This document shows positions 45,588 to 54,942 of a stretch of 64,000 nucleotides of DNA, one piece after another. Made by a program: the position numbers and the translations under genes. The DNA is taken from NCBI GenBank assembly GCA_026707945.1, contig JAPOVV010000105.1:124001-188000 (forward strand), in the 5' to 3' direction. The first letter of the stretch is position 1, and each line of letters opens with the position of its first letter. Under the pieces are notes generated by a model. The model was not told the origin of the DNA. It worked only from the letters and a program-made list of their open reading frames with translations, and did no database searches. This DNA comes from Gammaproteobacteria bacterium (lineage in GTDB: Bacteria; Pseudomonadota; Gammaproteobacteria; Pseudomonadales; Azotimanducaceae).

Positions 45588-46526
45588 CTAACTTGACCAC
45601 ACATGTCGAGTCCCAAAATCTCGAGCGTAGACCCGACATTCTCCAGACAATGGGTCTCGATATATCTGACTCGTCATGTCCATACGAAGGTCCGCACCTT
45701 GTAGCGTTGCCCGCACCTCGAAGAAATCGCTACGTACACTCAAATGATCGCTCACCTCAGTAAAACCATTGTTGAGATCGATAAATGCTTCAACTGATCC
45801 AAAGTTCCTAATGCCCCCACGCGGCGACATTCTTGAGCTTCCTGGTGGTAAGAGCGAATTCAAGACTTCCGGATGCGCAGTGTTCACATTAATGCTTAGT
45901 TCTGATGTAGGCAATACAGTGACCAGCTGCGTCAAATCTGAATACACATCATCCTCAATTGGCACTAACACCTGTACTTCACTCAGATGACCTGCCAAGC
46001 GATTAGGGGTACGAAACGGTGTCTCGTTAGCAAGCCAATCCAGCTCCTCGCGTCCTTGGTAGCCATCAAGTTGGAATCTTTGATCGTCTTGATCGATCCA
46101 ATCTCGCCACATCGGTGCAAGTTCCAAGCTGATCCCCAATTGATTGAGAATGTAACCAAAAGCTTTCGTAGATTCCTTGCTACTCTTACCCGAGAGTGCG
46201 TTTAAGTTCAATTTTCCGCTCAGATCGACGATTTCCATATGTACGTCACCTGATACGGTCTGTAACGGCGTAACCGATTGTGCCCATGGTTCCGCCATAT
46301 CGTCACGTAACCGACCCGCTTCGTCTAGCCAATCGACATATAACAATTCTTGCGCAAGCGCTTCGCCTGCCATCAGCGAGTACCTCGCTTGGTTGGCCGA
46401 CAACCCAATGCGAGTTTGCGCCGTAACCATCGTCTGATGAGAGTACAACTGAAACGCCAGTGCGCTGAATAGAACGACCACCAGTAAGATGCTAATCAGT
46501 GCGATACCTCGATGCGCACGCGTCAC
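45588..46526 (-). CDS. gspK: Type II secretion system minor pseudopilin GspK
   Basis: A 312-residue large pseudopilin. The N-terminal RGIALISILLVVVLFSALA lacks the Glu5 found in other pseudopilins, as is usual for GspK, which caps the pseudopilus tip with GspI and GspJ. A helical-domain segment LSGKLNLNAL and PSTELSINVNTAHPEVL-like region (LPTSELSINVNTAHPEVL) are recognisable. The start overlaps the gspJ stop by 4 bases. Confidence 0.9.
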   Translation of the reverse strand: MTRAHRGIALISILLVVVLFSALAFQLYSHQTMVTAQTRIGLSANQARYSLMAGEALAQELLYVDWLDEAGRLRDDMAEPWAQSVTPLQTVSGDVHMEIVDLSGKLNLNALSGKSSKESTKAFGYILNQLGISLELAPMWRDWIDQDDQRFQLDGYQGREELDWLANETPFRTPNRLAGHLSEVQVLVPIEDDVYSDLTQLVTVLPTSELSINVNTAHPEVLNSLLPPGSSRMSPRGGIRNFGSVEAFIDLNNGFTEVSDHLSVRSDFFEVRATLQGADLRMDMTSQIYRDPLSGECRVYARDFGTRHVWSS

Positions 46527-47158
46527 GACTCAATCTCCACACGTTCACGCAATGGACCGGTCGTAATCGGCACGAGCCAAAGGTGCGAAACGGTGCCTAA
46601 CTGCGGCAACTCGAGCGTGAGACGAACAGCAACGAGCGGACTGTAGATTTCGCCCTCGTCTATATACGTACTAGGTGGCCAAAAATAATGTTCTTCTCCA
46701 TTGCGGTCCAGCAACTCAAACTGGATCGAATTCACTGTCTGGAGGAGTAACTGGTCGATCGGCTCCGTGTCTTGAGCTCGATCCAACACCTCCCAGTAGC
46801 GCCGAATGAGCTGGTCCTCATATAAAAAGTACGCTACGCGTTGTTGGTCAGATCGCTGGTCACCAAGGAAATTTCCCCACCCTCCGCGAGTGAATTCGAT
46901 CTGATCCGAGTCGGCAACCACACCGGGTCGATAATCGCCAAATTCATCGCGAATTTGACGGCCATTGATCTGCAGCATGTCTTGTTCGATGATGTTCATT
47001 GCGCGATGCCATTCGCCCAAGACCGTGCTTCTGTGAATCACTTTTTCAGTCGTGCGAACGGATTGTGATAACAACTGCACCGCTAACACGCCAACGATGC
47101 CAAAGATCAGAACCGTAACAACCATCTCCAACAGTGTGAATCCTCGACGTCGCATCAT
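46523..47158 (-). CDS. gspJ: Type II secretion system minor pseudopilin GspJ
   Basis: About 211 residues with prepilin leader MMRRRG/FTLLEMVVTVLIFG, cleaved by the prepilin peptidase before Phe. ERGGWGN-like segment FTRGGWGNFLG is typical of GspJ. The frame reaches a TTG at 47173, but ATG 47158 overlaps the gspI stop as ATGA, like other junctions here. Confidence 0.92.
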   Translation of the reverse strand: MMRRRGFTLLEMVVTVLIFGIVGVLAVQLLSQSVRTTEKVIHRSTVLGEWHRAMNIIEQDMLQINGRQIRDEFGDYRPGVVADSDQIEFTRGGWGNFLGDQRSDQQRVAYFLYEDQLIRRYWEVLDRAQDTEPIDQLLLQTVNSIQFELLDRNGEEHYFWPPSTYIDEGEIYSPLVAVRLTLELPQLGTVSHLWLVPITTGPLRERVEIES

Positions 47159-47559
47159 CGACTTCGCACCCAAGCTGTGAGCGAACGAATTGGACCGATC
47201 GTTTCCTGATCAACGATACGGTAGACCTCCCAACGTATGTGACGCACACCCGCTGCATCAGATGGAAGAACCGTTGCAGATACCTCGAGGTCATATCCTG
47301 CAATGTATATGCGTTGAGGACCTAGTGAAGCATTGGCGAATGTATCAAGTCCCGCGAATTCCACTTCTTGCGCAAGTCGATAGTACGAGACCTGATTAGC
47401 AAGAGCCCATTGTGCAACCGTCTGTTCCTCAAGTCGTTGCTGGGCTTGGAGCGCTTCGGAGTTACTGAAGAACACCGCCGCTGACGCAACTGCGAGAATC
47501 GCAATCGCCACCATCATTTCGAGCAAAGTGAAGCCGCTCGAACGACTTTTAACGTTCAC
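47155..47559 (-). CDS. gspI: Type II secretion system minor pseudopilin GspI
   Basis: About 134 residues with leader KSRSSG/FTLLEMMVAIAILAVASAAVF, then a short globular domain. GspI nucleates the tip complex with GspJ and GspK. GTG 47559 gives a short prepilin leader and an 11-base overlap with gspH. A TTG at 47604 would give an unusually long leader, so the start is a choice rather than certain. Confidence 0.88.
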   Translation of the reverse strand: MNVKSRSSGFTLLEMMVAIAILAVASAAVFFSNSEALQAQQRLEEQTVAQWALANQVSYYRLAQEVEFAGLDTFANASLGPQRIYIAGYDLEVSATVLPSDAAGVRHIRWEVYRIVDQETIGPIRSLTAWVRSR

Positions 47560-48109
47560 TTTCAATCTCTGTAGGGAGCGGTCGATAAGGGGAGTCAGTG
47601 ACAACAGCTCGCTGGATGCCGTCGCTGATCACGAACCGTTCAATTCGCGTCACTTCGTGCGTCATCGTGATTTCAAATGGGCTCGTTTGACCACTCGGAA
47701 AGATCATAAAGTCGGCTTGAATACCGTCTGCAGACGACGGGTTTCGATTCTGCGACTTGCCTATCGAACGACCTCGCATCCAGTAGTCGGGTCCGATGTT
47801 CCTGTATTGGAAAGGTGATTCTTCGACAACATACCAACTTCCGTCGTCTGATAACCTGAGAAACTCGTACGACGAATTGTGGATTTTTACGCCCCAAATC
47901 TCGTTGGTGAGCGTGGACTGCTGTCGGGCTAGTTCTACGCTGAGCATGAATCTCTCTGCATGCGATTGCAGCATACGTGTTTCCGTGCCGCTGGTGTAAG
48001 TAAGTAAGACGGTAGCCGCCAGTACACCGATGATGATTAATACGGTGAGTAGCTCAAGTAATGAGAAACCCGCTTGCTTCCGGATTTGAAATCGCCATCG
48101 TTGACGCAT
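47549..48109 (-). CDS. gspH: Type II secretion system minor pseudopilin GspH
   Basis: A 186-residue pseudopilin with leader KQAG/FSLLELLTVLIIIGVLAATVLL and a beta-rich C-terminal domain. LARQQSTLTNEIWGVKIH is the GspH-type segment. It links the main GspG shaft to the tip. It sits 26 bases after gspG. Confidence 0.9.
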   Translation of the reverse strand: MRQRWRFQIRKQAGFSLLELLTVLIIIGVLAATVLLTYTSGTETRMLQSHAERFMLSVELARQQSTLTNEIWGVKIHNSSYEFLRLSDDGSWYVVEESPFQYRNIGPDYWMRGRSIGKSQNRNPSSADGIQADFMIFPSGQTSPFEITMTHEVTRIERFVISDGIQRAVVTDSPYRPLPTEIESER

Positions 48110-48135
48110 AGCGGTATCGACTGTGTTTTCAGCTC

Positions 48136-48570
48136 TTACAGGTCTGAGAACTTAATGTCCGTTGCAATTCCATCGCCACCTTCTTCGCCATCAGCACCTA
48201 ACGACACAATCTCGAATACAAAACCCTCATTTGTGTATACGTATGTATTTCCCCATGGGTCGACCGGAAGCTTGCGCATGTAAGGTTCTGGACCCCAATT
48301 ACGCGCCTCAGGCGTACCACTCGGTGCGTTCACCAGTGCTTCCAGCCCTTGATTAGTAGAAGGGTAGAAACTGTTATCCAAGCGATAGGTATCAAGGGCC
48401 GCAGCTAGCGTACGAATGTCAGCCTTCGCCGCCGTGATTCGTGCCTTATCCGCTTGTGGTAATACGTTCTGTACGACGATTACGGCTAACACGCCGATGA
48501 TGATCACCACCACCATGATCTCAAGCAGAGTGAAACCACGTTGACGCGCCCGGCCGAGTTTTTGAATCAT
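48136..48570 (-). CDS. gspG: Type II secretion system major pseudopilin GspG
   Basis: A 144-residue major pseudopilin with leader ARQRG/FTLLEIMVVVIIIGVLAVIV. The C-terminus has YPSTNQGLEALV and WGNTYVYTNEG with an SLGADGEEGGDG calcium-binding loop, all diagnostic of GspG. It polymerises into the pseudopilus that pushes substrates through the outer-membrane secretin. Confidence 0.97.
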   Translation of the reverse strand: MIQKLGRARQRGFTLLEIMVVVIIIGVLAVIVVQNVLPQADKARITAAKADIRTLAAALDTYRLDNSFYPSTNQGLEALVNAPSGTPEARNWGPEPYMRKLPVDPWGNTYVYTNEGFVFEIVSLGADGEEGGDGIATDIKFSDL

Positions 48571-48574
48571 TTCG

Positions 48575-49786
48575 TTAAAGTACCAATGCGTTCATGTTGA
48601 GGATCGGCAGTAGCATCGCCAGCATGATGAGTAACACCACACCTGCCATGATGAGCAGCATTAATGGACGAAAAAGCTGCACGAGCGTTTCCACTCGACG
48701 TTCGAGTTCCCGCTGCTGAAAGTCCGCTGCTTTTGCCATCAGCTCATCTAACGTCCCACTGGATTCGCCACTTGCGATCATGTGTAAGAAAATCGGTGGA
48801 AAGTTGCCTGTCGCTTCAAGCGCATTGCGAAGCGATGACCCTTCACTAACTTTAGCGACGGCTTCAATCAATCTTGAGTTTATCCAGACGTTCGCGACGA
48901 CCTCGGATGCGATACGCATCGCCTCAACTAAAGGTACGCCGCTCGTTCCCAAGATCGCGAGCGTACTCGCATAGCGAGATGCACTGGATGAACGAACTAA
49001 CCATCGAAGAACCGGTACAACTAACTTAAAGCGATCCCAGCCCAACCTAAACCCATTTTGTCGCAGACCCAGATTGAAGAGCACGAATAGCGTAATTACG
49101 CCAATCAACATCATCCAACCGTATCCGCGCAACACGTCGCTCGTGGCAATGAGTGCACTCGTAATCGCGGGGAGCGTCGCACCAGACGTGTCGAATACTT
49201 CAACGATGTCAGGGATCACGTATGTCATCACCAACACCACGATGGCGATGGCGCAAACAAGCAATATCACTGGATAGTAGAGCGCCATCTCCACGTTCCG
49301 ACGTGTTTCGTAGGAACGTTCGAGGTAGTCGGCGAGATTTTCAAGCACTGTGTCCAGGTAACCTGACTGCTCCCCAGCAGCGACGGTCGCACGAAACATG
49401 GGGGTAAATGTTTGCGGAAACTCACCCAGCGCAGCACTGAGTGATTGACCTTGCATGACATTGCCACGGACAGTCATAAGAACTGAGGTCGCTTTCCGAC
49501 TGCTCGATTGCTGAGCCACTGCTTGAATGGCCTCCTCAATCGCTAATCCAGCGCCTACCATAGTCGCGATCTGGCGTGTAATCAGCGCCAGTTCCATCGG
49601 TGGGATACGTCGCCACCACTGAAACCAAGTACCAGCTTGGACGTTTGCACGGGTGACCGTGACCTCAACCGGAGTTAAGCCGCGTTCGCGAAGTAATTGA
49701 CGCACGTGGCGACTACTGTCGCCTTCAAGGATCCCTTTTCTTGAGCTGCCGTTTTCGTGGAGCGCGACATACTCGAATGCAGTCAC
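48575..49786 (-). CDS. gspF: Type II secretion system inner-membrane protein GspF
   Basis: A 403-residue platform protein with two cytoplasmic helical-bundle repeats (PMELALITRQIATMVGAGL; ASRYASTLAILGTSGVPLVEA) and three transmembrane helices at about 170, 220 and 375. It couples the GspE ATPase to pseudopilus growth. It lies 2 bases after gspE and 4 before gspG. Confidence 0.95.
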   Translation of the reverse strand: MTAFEYVALHENGSSRKGILEGDSSRHVRQLLRERGLTPVEVTVTRANVQAGTWFQWWRRIPPMELALITRQIATMVGAGLAIEEAIQAVAQQSSSRKATSVLMTVRGNVMQGQSLSAALGEFPQTFTPMFRATVAAGEQSGYLDTVLENLADYLERSYETRRNVEMALYYPVILLVCAIAIVVLVMTYVIPDIVEVFDTSGATLPAITSALIATSDVLRGYGWMMLIGVITLFVLFNLGLRQNGFRLGWDRFKLVVPVLRWLVRSSSASRYASTLAILGTSGVPLVEAMRIASEVVANVWINSRLIEAVAKVSEGSSLRNALEATGNFPPIFLHMIASGESSGTLDELMAKAADFQQRELERRVETLVQLFRPLMLLIMAGVVLLIMLAMLLPILNMNALVL

Positions 49787-49788
49787 GA

Positions 49789-51339
49789 TCAGTCTTCCAG
49801 CGTGACGCGGAGTACTTCCTGAACTGTAGTGATGCCAGCCAACACTTTGCGACGACCGTCATCGCGAATCGTGCCGGCTTTGCTAAGCACGGCTTGTCGG
49901 AGAAGCTGCTCGGAGGCGCTCTCGTGGATGGTCTCACGGAGTTCATTGTCTACCGTAACGAGTTCATAAATCCCGGTACGACCTTGGAATCCCGAACCGT
50001 GGCACTCGTCGCAGCCAACAGCATGGTAAATCTGGTGATCTGAGTCGACACCGAGGAAACCCGCCTCAAATGCATCCGGCTCGGAAAGTACCCGGCATTC
50101 AGTACACAGAACACGCACTAATCGTTGGGCTAGTACGCCGATTAGACTCGATGAAAGTAGATAGGACTTCAGACCCATGTCCGCGAGACGTGTCACGGCG
50201 CCGATTGCAGTGTTGGTATGCAATGTCGACAACACCAGGTGACCGGTCAAACTAGATCGAATCGCAATCTCAGCTGTCTCGAAATCGCGGATCTCACCTA
50301 CCATCACGATATCTGGATCTTGACGAAGCATCGCCCGTAAGCCTGCCGCAAACGTCATACCTGTTTTGGTGTTGACTTGTGTCTGGCCGATCCCGTGAAG
50401 GTTGTATTCGATAGGATCTTCGACAGTAAGAACGTTGAGCACGTCAGTGTCCAACTCGGCGAGCGACGCATAAAGTGTGGTGGTTTTACCACTACCCGTC
50501 GGCCCGGTAACGAGAAAAATCCCATGCGGCGCTCGCATGAGTTCCCTTACGCCCGCTAGTGTCTCGGCGTCCATGCCGAGCGCTGGAAGGGTTAGTCGAT
50601 CAGATTGCTTGTCAAGCAAACGGAGTACAACTCGTTCGCCGCTACCCGTCGGCATGACCGAGACTCGAACGTCAAGTTCCTTACCACCAATCCTTACGGT
50701 GGTTCTGCCATCCTGAGGTACCCGTCGCTCAGCGATATCGAGTTTCGACATCACTTTGATTCGCGACACGATGAGTGGTGCGAGTGCCCGCTTTGGCGTG
50801 CCGACCTCACGGAGTACGCCGTCAATGCGGAAACGTACGCGAACGCTTGTCTCAAACGTTTCGATATGGATATCCGAAGCGTTCTCCCGGAGCGCTTCCG
50901 CGATGAGCGCATTGATCAAGCGAATAACCGGCGCATCGCCCTCCTGTTCCAGCAAATCGCTTTCATCTGGCAACGATTCCGAGAGCGTCGCCAGGTCGAT
51001 CTCTTCGCCTAGGTCCTCTACGATTTGACGCGTATCAGAATTTAGGTCTGCGTATGTATCCGATAGGAGTACGTCGAATTCGTCATCGCTGACCGCTTGA
51101 AACCTTACCGTGGCGCGCAAAAATCGCTGAACTTCAGCTACGACCGACAATTCAAGAGGCGGCTTGTGTACGACGACAGGGCTGCCGTTCTGGTAGTCAA
51201 TCAATACGCCGAATCGACGTGCGAAGCCGAACGGTAGAGGGCGCATAGCGGTAACCGACGCGCCGTTGCTGGTCTGGCTGTCAGGATTTGCCGTACTTTC
51301 CGGGTACTCGTCGATATCGCTCAAACGCAGACGATCCAA
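49789..51339 (-). CDS. gspE: Type II secretion ATPase GspE
   Basis: A 516-residue hexameric ATPase. Walker A is GPTGSGKTTTL (about residue 273), followed by an Asp box, Walker B DPDIVMVGEIRD and a His box. A C-terminal zinc-binding element of two CxxC pairs (CTECR, CDECH) is present. The N-terminal domain binding GspL is short. The frame's first start is TTG. It lies 149 bases after the protease stop on the same strand; that gap has no gene and no clear terminator. Confidence 0.95.
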   Translation of the reverse strand: MDRLRLSDIDEYPESTANPDSQTSNGASVTAMRPLPFGFARRFGVLIDYQNGSPVVVHKPPLELSVVAEVQRFLRATVRFQAVSDDEFDVLLSDTYADLNSDTRQIVEDLGEEIDLATLSESLPDESDLLEQEGDAPVIRLINALIAEALRENASDIHIETFETSVRVRFRIDGVLREVGTPKRALAPLIVSRIKVMSKLDIAERRVPQDGRTTVRIGGKELDVRVSVMPTGSGERVVLRLLDKQSDRLTLPALGMDAETLAGVRELMRAPHGIFLVTGPTGSGKTTTLYASLAELDTDVLNVLTVEDPIEYNLHGIGQTQVNTKTGMTFAAGLRAMLRQDPDIVMVGEIRDFETAEIAIRSSLTGHLVLSTLHTNTAIGAVTRLADMGLKSYLLSSSLIGVLAQRLVRVLCTECRVLSEPDAFEAGFLGVDSDHQIYHAVGCDECHGSGFQGRTGIYELVTVDNELRETIHESASEQLLRQAVLSKAGTIRDDGRRKVLAGITTVQEVLRVTLED

Positions 51340-51488
51340 TGTCTGGAGAACCGATCAATTTTAAGTTGGCGTAGGGCAAAAGCGCTACATCGCCAGCATC
51401 CATACTGAGACGCTCTACAGATCAACTAAGGCTCGATGATACTTGAAAATATCTTCTTCCAACAACTTTGACCGAAGGACTGTATCGC

Positions 51489-54065
51489 TTAGGGGTGTGA
51501 TCCGTAATAGAACCGTAGTTTTGCAGCGTCCAAGCTACCAGTTTGTTCAAGCATGGCGTCGACGACCTTGATCCGCCACGCGCCGACGGGCGACTCCCCA
51601 TAGAACGCGCTCGAAGCCAGTGTAAGCGTATGAGAATCGGCGTTGTCCCTTGGTAAGCCGTCGTTGAAGATGGGATTCACGACGCTCTCCATTCCAGATG
51701 GAGAAATTAACGTCACGCCTAAGTGCCGTAAATTGTCGTGCTCAATCTCGAGCTGTAGATGCACCATCTCAATATTGGATTGGGCAAACGCTTCCATATC
51801 CATTGCCAAGGGCATCTCTGAATTGCGCGGCGAATCCACAGTTAATTCAACTACCGCGCCAGCACCTGTGCCGTCCGGGATTTCAATAGGTTCAAAATCG
51901 CTTGATTCAAGCCACTCTGTTTTCTTAAATTCACCTAACGAATCCGGTTCGTAGTCCTTCAAAAACGCCATCGCTCGGTCGACATCGACTGCTCCAAACC
52001 CATACCTGTTGTGATATGCATAACCCGCACCGTTGAGTTGCCATTCATGTTGAAGTGTGTAGATCTGGTCACCGATGACGACACGAAGTCGTGGCGTACT
52101 GACGTAGGCTTGACGCGCAGTATTGGCGAACACGTGTTTAACGTCGCGCCAGGTTAGGTTCGGAAACTCTTCAAGTATCAGCGCAACAACGCCGGAGACG
52201 ATGCCAGCCGCACCGGACGTGCCATTGAACGTGCTGATATAGTCACCGTTCGAGTCCTGATGGTCTGGTCGCAATCCGTGCGATCCATATAGGTGGTAGC
52301 CGCGGTCCGCGCCGATCTGATCGGTCGTCAGAAGTGCAGGTTGATTACGACCCCACCAGCCCGCTGGTGCTGAAATCCATATGTTCGAACCACTGCTTGC
52401 GTACGGAGCAGGTTTTCCGTCCGCATCTAGTGCACCTACGACCAACAGATAAGGCAACCTGTTCTTGTAGTCGATACCTGAACTGACGCATCCGATTTCC
52501 CGATGAATCGGATGCAAAATTGCATCGCATCCACGCCAACCGTTCCCAGCCGACTTCACGTAGATCGCACCTTTTCCGTCTCGCAACTCGGAGGTACTGA
52601 ACTCAAAAAGCTGATAAATATCCTCGTCGGGTTCTTGCCAACGCGTCCTACCGTAGCTCATATTGAATATGTCAACATCCGTCGAGTCTGGTTCGCTTGA
52701 ACTGGCGCCTAGGCTATCAAACTCTGACGAGTCCGTCCCTCTCAGTAGAAAGTTAAAGCCTCGCAACTTCACACCAGGCGCGACGCCTCGAATCCCGATC
52801 GCGTTGTTGGCCGTAGCACCGACTAAACCCGCCACGCTCGTGCCGTGATCCCCATAAATGTCCGGGTTGAATGGGTCCAAAGTATTAGCACCGAATACGA
52901 AATCAGTCGTTGCTTCGTCAGTAAGAAAGTTATACGACGCTCCCGGTTCGATGTTTTCCACCAGATCCGGATGGCATATCTCTAGTCCCGTATCAACCAC
53001 GGCAACTTGGATATCCCGACCAACGACACCGTTTTCGACGGTGTCGTGCATATGGAGGTCTTCGCCTGATCTTGCGCGATTATTGGAAAACGCCTTTTGT
53101 CCCGTGCTTTCTATGTACCACTGTTCGGAGAGCAACGGATCTTTACCGGTTGAAAGTCCCGTTGTCTCATGATCGCATTGCGAGCGAACTTGCTTATCGG
53201 AATTTAAGGCGAAGCCGAAACTACCGTCGTTGTTGTATGTGAACGCTTCGCCTTCGTAAGGTTCAACATAGATCTCACCGTAGTACGTGGTCGACGGTCT
53301 TAGACCATTGATAGGAATATGAACAAACTCGCCCCAAAAATAATCTCCAGATGGCGAGCTCAGATGATCAAGCTCAGGCACAATTCGTCTTGCACTGTGT
53401 ACGACGTTTTCTCCAGACGGATCATCAGCGAGTTTGAGCGTCACCGACGTTTGTTCGGATCGAACGAATCCATGGTTTACAACGATCACCGCAACCGAAA
53501 TAGTTTGATCGGTGATGCGCATATAGCTATAGGTGTAAATGTCCGTCAACTGGCGCAACTCACGGTAGTTTGGTTCGCCTTCGCTTGGTTGGATCTCATC
53601 GTCCGCAATAGTGACTTCTGCTTCCGCGGGTGACCCGATTCGCCCGTTTCCTAAGAACGACGCGATTTCGAGCTGAATCGTCTCATCACCCTCCCAGATC
53701 CAATCGCGCAATGGCACTAAGTGCGTTACTGCTTCTTCTTCCCCTCTATTCAGAACGACGCTAGTCGAGGCGATTTCGTAATCTAGATCTTTTGTTGCCG
53801 TGCCACCGAGCATAAGTTGCACGACGAGTCGATCAGAAACGGGTCTGTCCGCTGTGAGCTTGATCTCAATCGAGTCTACCTCGAATTCAGCGATCGTCGA
53901 CTTACTCACTGACAAAGCAATTGGAGTGCGCTTGTCGTCGAGGTGATCCGGTGCTTCCTGCGCATGGAGCAGTACCGACGTTCCACCATGTACGAAGGAG
54001 AAAACTAGGATGAGTTTTAGGAAAAATCGCAATTTGAGTGAGCGACCAACAGTGGACCAGATCAC
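51489..54065 (-). CDS. Secreted kexin-like S8 serine protease with Calx-beta and P domains
   Basis: An 858-residue precursor. The signal peptide (residues 10-36) is followed by a Calx-beta-like domain (about 45-158), a CARDB/Ig-like segment (about 165-290), the subtilase domain (about 310-680) and a C-terminal P/proprotein-convertase domain (about 725-858). The catalytic residues are Asp358 in VAVVDTG, His407 in GDHGTSVAG, oxyanion Asn508 in SAGNG and Ser617 in FNGTSGAAG. NLTWRDVKHVF is typical of the kexin branch. No inhibitor I9 prodomain is present in this chain. The upstream gene, 12 bases away, encodes a prodomain-like protein. The start is GTG. Confidence 0.92.
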   Translation of the reverse strand: MIWSTVGRSLKLRFFLKLILVFSFVHGGTSVLLHAQEAPDHLDDKRTPIALSVSKSTIAEFEVDSIEIKLTADRPVSDRLVVQLMLGGTATKDLDYEIASTSVVLNRGEEEAVTHLVPLRDWIWEGDETIQLEIASFLGNGRIGSPAEAEVTIADDEIQPSEGEPNYRELRQLTDIYTYSYMRITDQTISVAVIVVNHGFVRSEQTSVTLKLADDPSGENVVHSARRIVPELDHLSSPSGDYFWGEFVHIPINGLRPSTTYYGEIYVEPYEGEAFTYNNDGSFGFALNSDKQVRSQCDHETTGLSTGKDPLLSEQWYIESTGQKAFSNNRARSGEDLHMHDTVENGVVGRDIQVAVVDTGLEICHPDLVENIEPGASYNFLTDEATTDFVFGANTLDPFNPDIYGDHGTSVAGLVGATANNAIGIRGVAPGVKLRGFNFLLRGTDSSEFDSLGASSSEPDSTDVDIFNMSYGRTRWQEPDEDIYQLFEFSTSELRDGKGAIYVKSAGNGWRGCDAILHPIHREIGCVSSGIDYKNRLPYLLVVGALDADGKPAPYASSGSNIWISAPAGWWGRNQPALLTTDQIGADRGYHLYGSHGLRPDHQDSNGDYISTFNGTSGAAGIVSGVVALILEEFPNLTWRDVKHVFANTARQAYVSTPRLRVVIGDQIYTLQHEWQLNGAGYAYHNRYGFGAVDVDRAMAFLKDYEPDSLGEFKKTEWLESSDFEPIEIPDGTGAGAVVELTVDSPRNSEMPLAMDMEAFAQSNIEMVHLQLEIEHDNLRHLGVTLISPSGMESVVNPIFNDGLPRDNADSHTLTLASSAFYGESPVGAWRIKVVDAMLEQTGSLDAAKLRFYYGSHP

Positions 54066-54077
54066 GTCACGTTGCTG

Positions 54078-54665
54078 CTACATCGGTTCATATTCGAATA
54101 ACCCGGTAAGAATCCGCGCATCGTCACTTTCAAATTCGTCTCTAAGTGTGCGCAGTACCTCGACTGGATTGACGTCGATCGCGATCTTCACGATCGAGAA
54201 ACCAAGGTTGTCATAGCGTTTTACTGCCGTGACTCCCGTCAGCTCTTTAATCTGACGGAGTTTTCTCTCATCCGTGTGTTCAATCCGAATTTCCTGGCGC
54301 ATGGGTTCAAAGCGATGTCTCTTCATATCGAAGACAAACCGCTTGTGTACGGCATCTGGAGTTATGGATTGGGTAACGAGCTTGTCGCCTGACTCAGCGC
54401 TCAATACCTGACGTCCTCGTTCGTGCGACATCGAGAAGGACCAACCGCTTTTTCGAGACGTCAACGGCGGATCGGTTTGACGTACCAGTTCCACACCCGA
54501 AAACGCGACGCTATCAGCGCTTACTTCAGTGAAATGATCTGCTTCTCGGTCTCCTCCATTCGCTACTAGCGCGTTACACAGTGCAAACAGCATGACTGAG
54601 GCGACCATTCGCCTCATGAGACGACTACCGCAGGTCTTCAATTTGTCTTCTGGCATCTTTACCAT
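54078..54665 (-). CDS. Secreted subtilase-prodomain-like protein (possible trans chaperone/inhibitor)
   Basis: About 195 residues with a signal peptide (RRMVASVMLFALCNALVANGG). The C-terminal 70 residues resemble an S8 propeptide: KLRQIKELTGVTAVKRYDNL, a strand FSIVKIAI, a helix VEVLRTLRDEF, and an ending LTGLFEYEPM like the EPNY end of inhibitor I9 prodomains. It sits just upstream of a protease that lacks its own prodomain, so a role in folding or inhibiting it is inferred. The frame extends to 54788, but ATG 54665 or 54656 fits the signal peptide. Confidence 0.68.
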   Translation of the reverse strand: MVKMPEDKLKTCGSRLMRRMVASVMLFALCNALVANGGDREADHFTEVSADSVAFSGVELVRQTDPPLTSRKSGWSFSMSHERGRQVLSAESGDKLVTQSITPDAVHKRFVFDMKRHRFEPMRQEIRIEHTDERKLRQIKELTGVTAVKRYDNLGFSIVKIAIDVNPVEVLRTLRDEFESDDARILTGLFEYEPM

Positions 54666-54942
54666 GTCGTGATCAAAGAAGTGATGTGTTCTGCTCAATG
54701 TTATATCGCGTCGAAAAGGTGACGAGCGACCCGGCTGACGTCTTAAAAACGAGCTCGCTATCCAAGCTCCTATTCCACACGATTTCATCGGTGAACACGG
54801 TCAACTTCCAGATTCTTATTCGACATAAAGGGCTCTCGTCCAATCGTTTTTCGTCTATACGAAGCTCAGTCTACTTTTCAATAAGCTCTTGACGATGTAG
54901 ACTTCGATATGACCGCTCAACAATCATCTTAGTTCGAATGTC

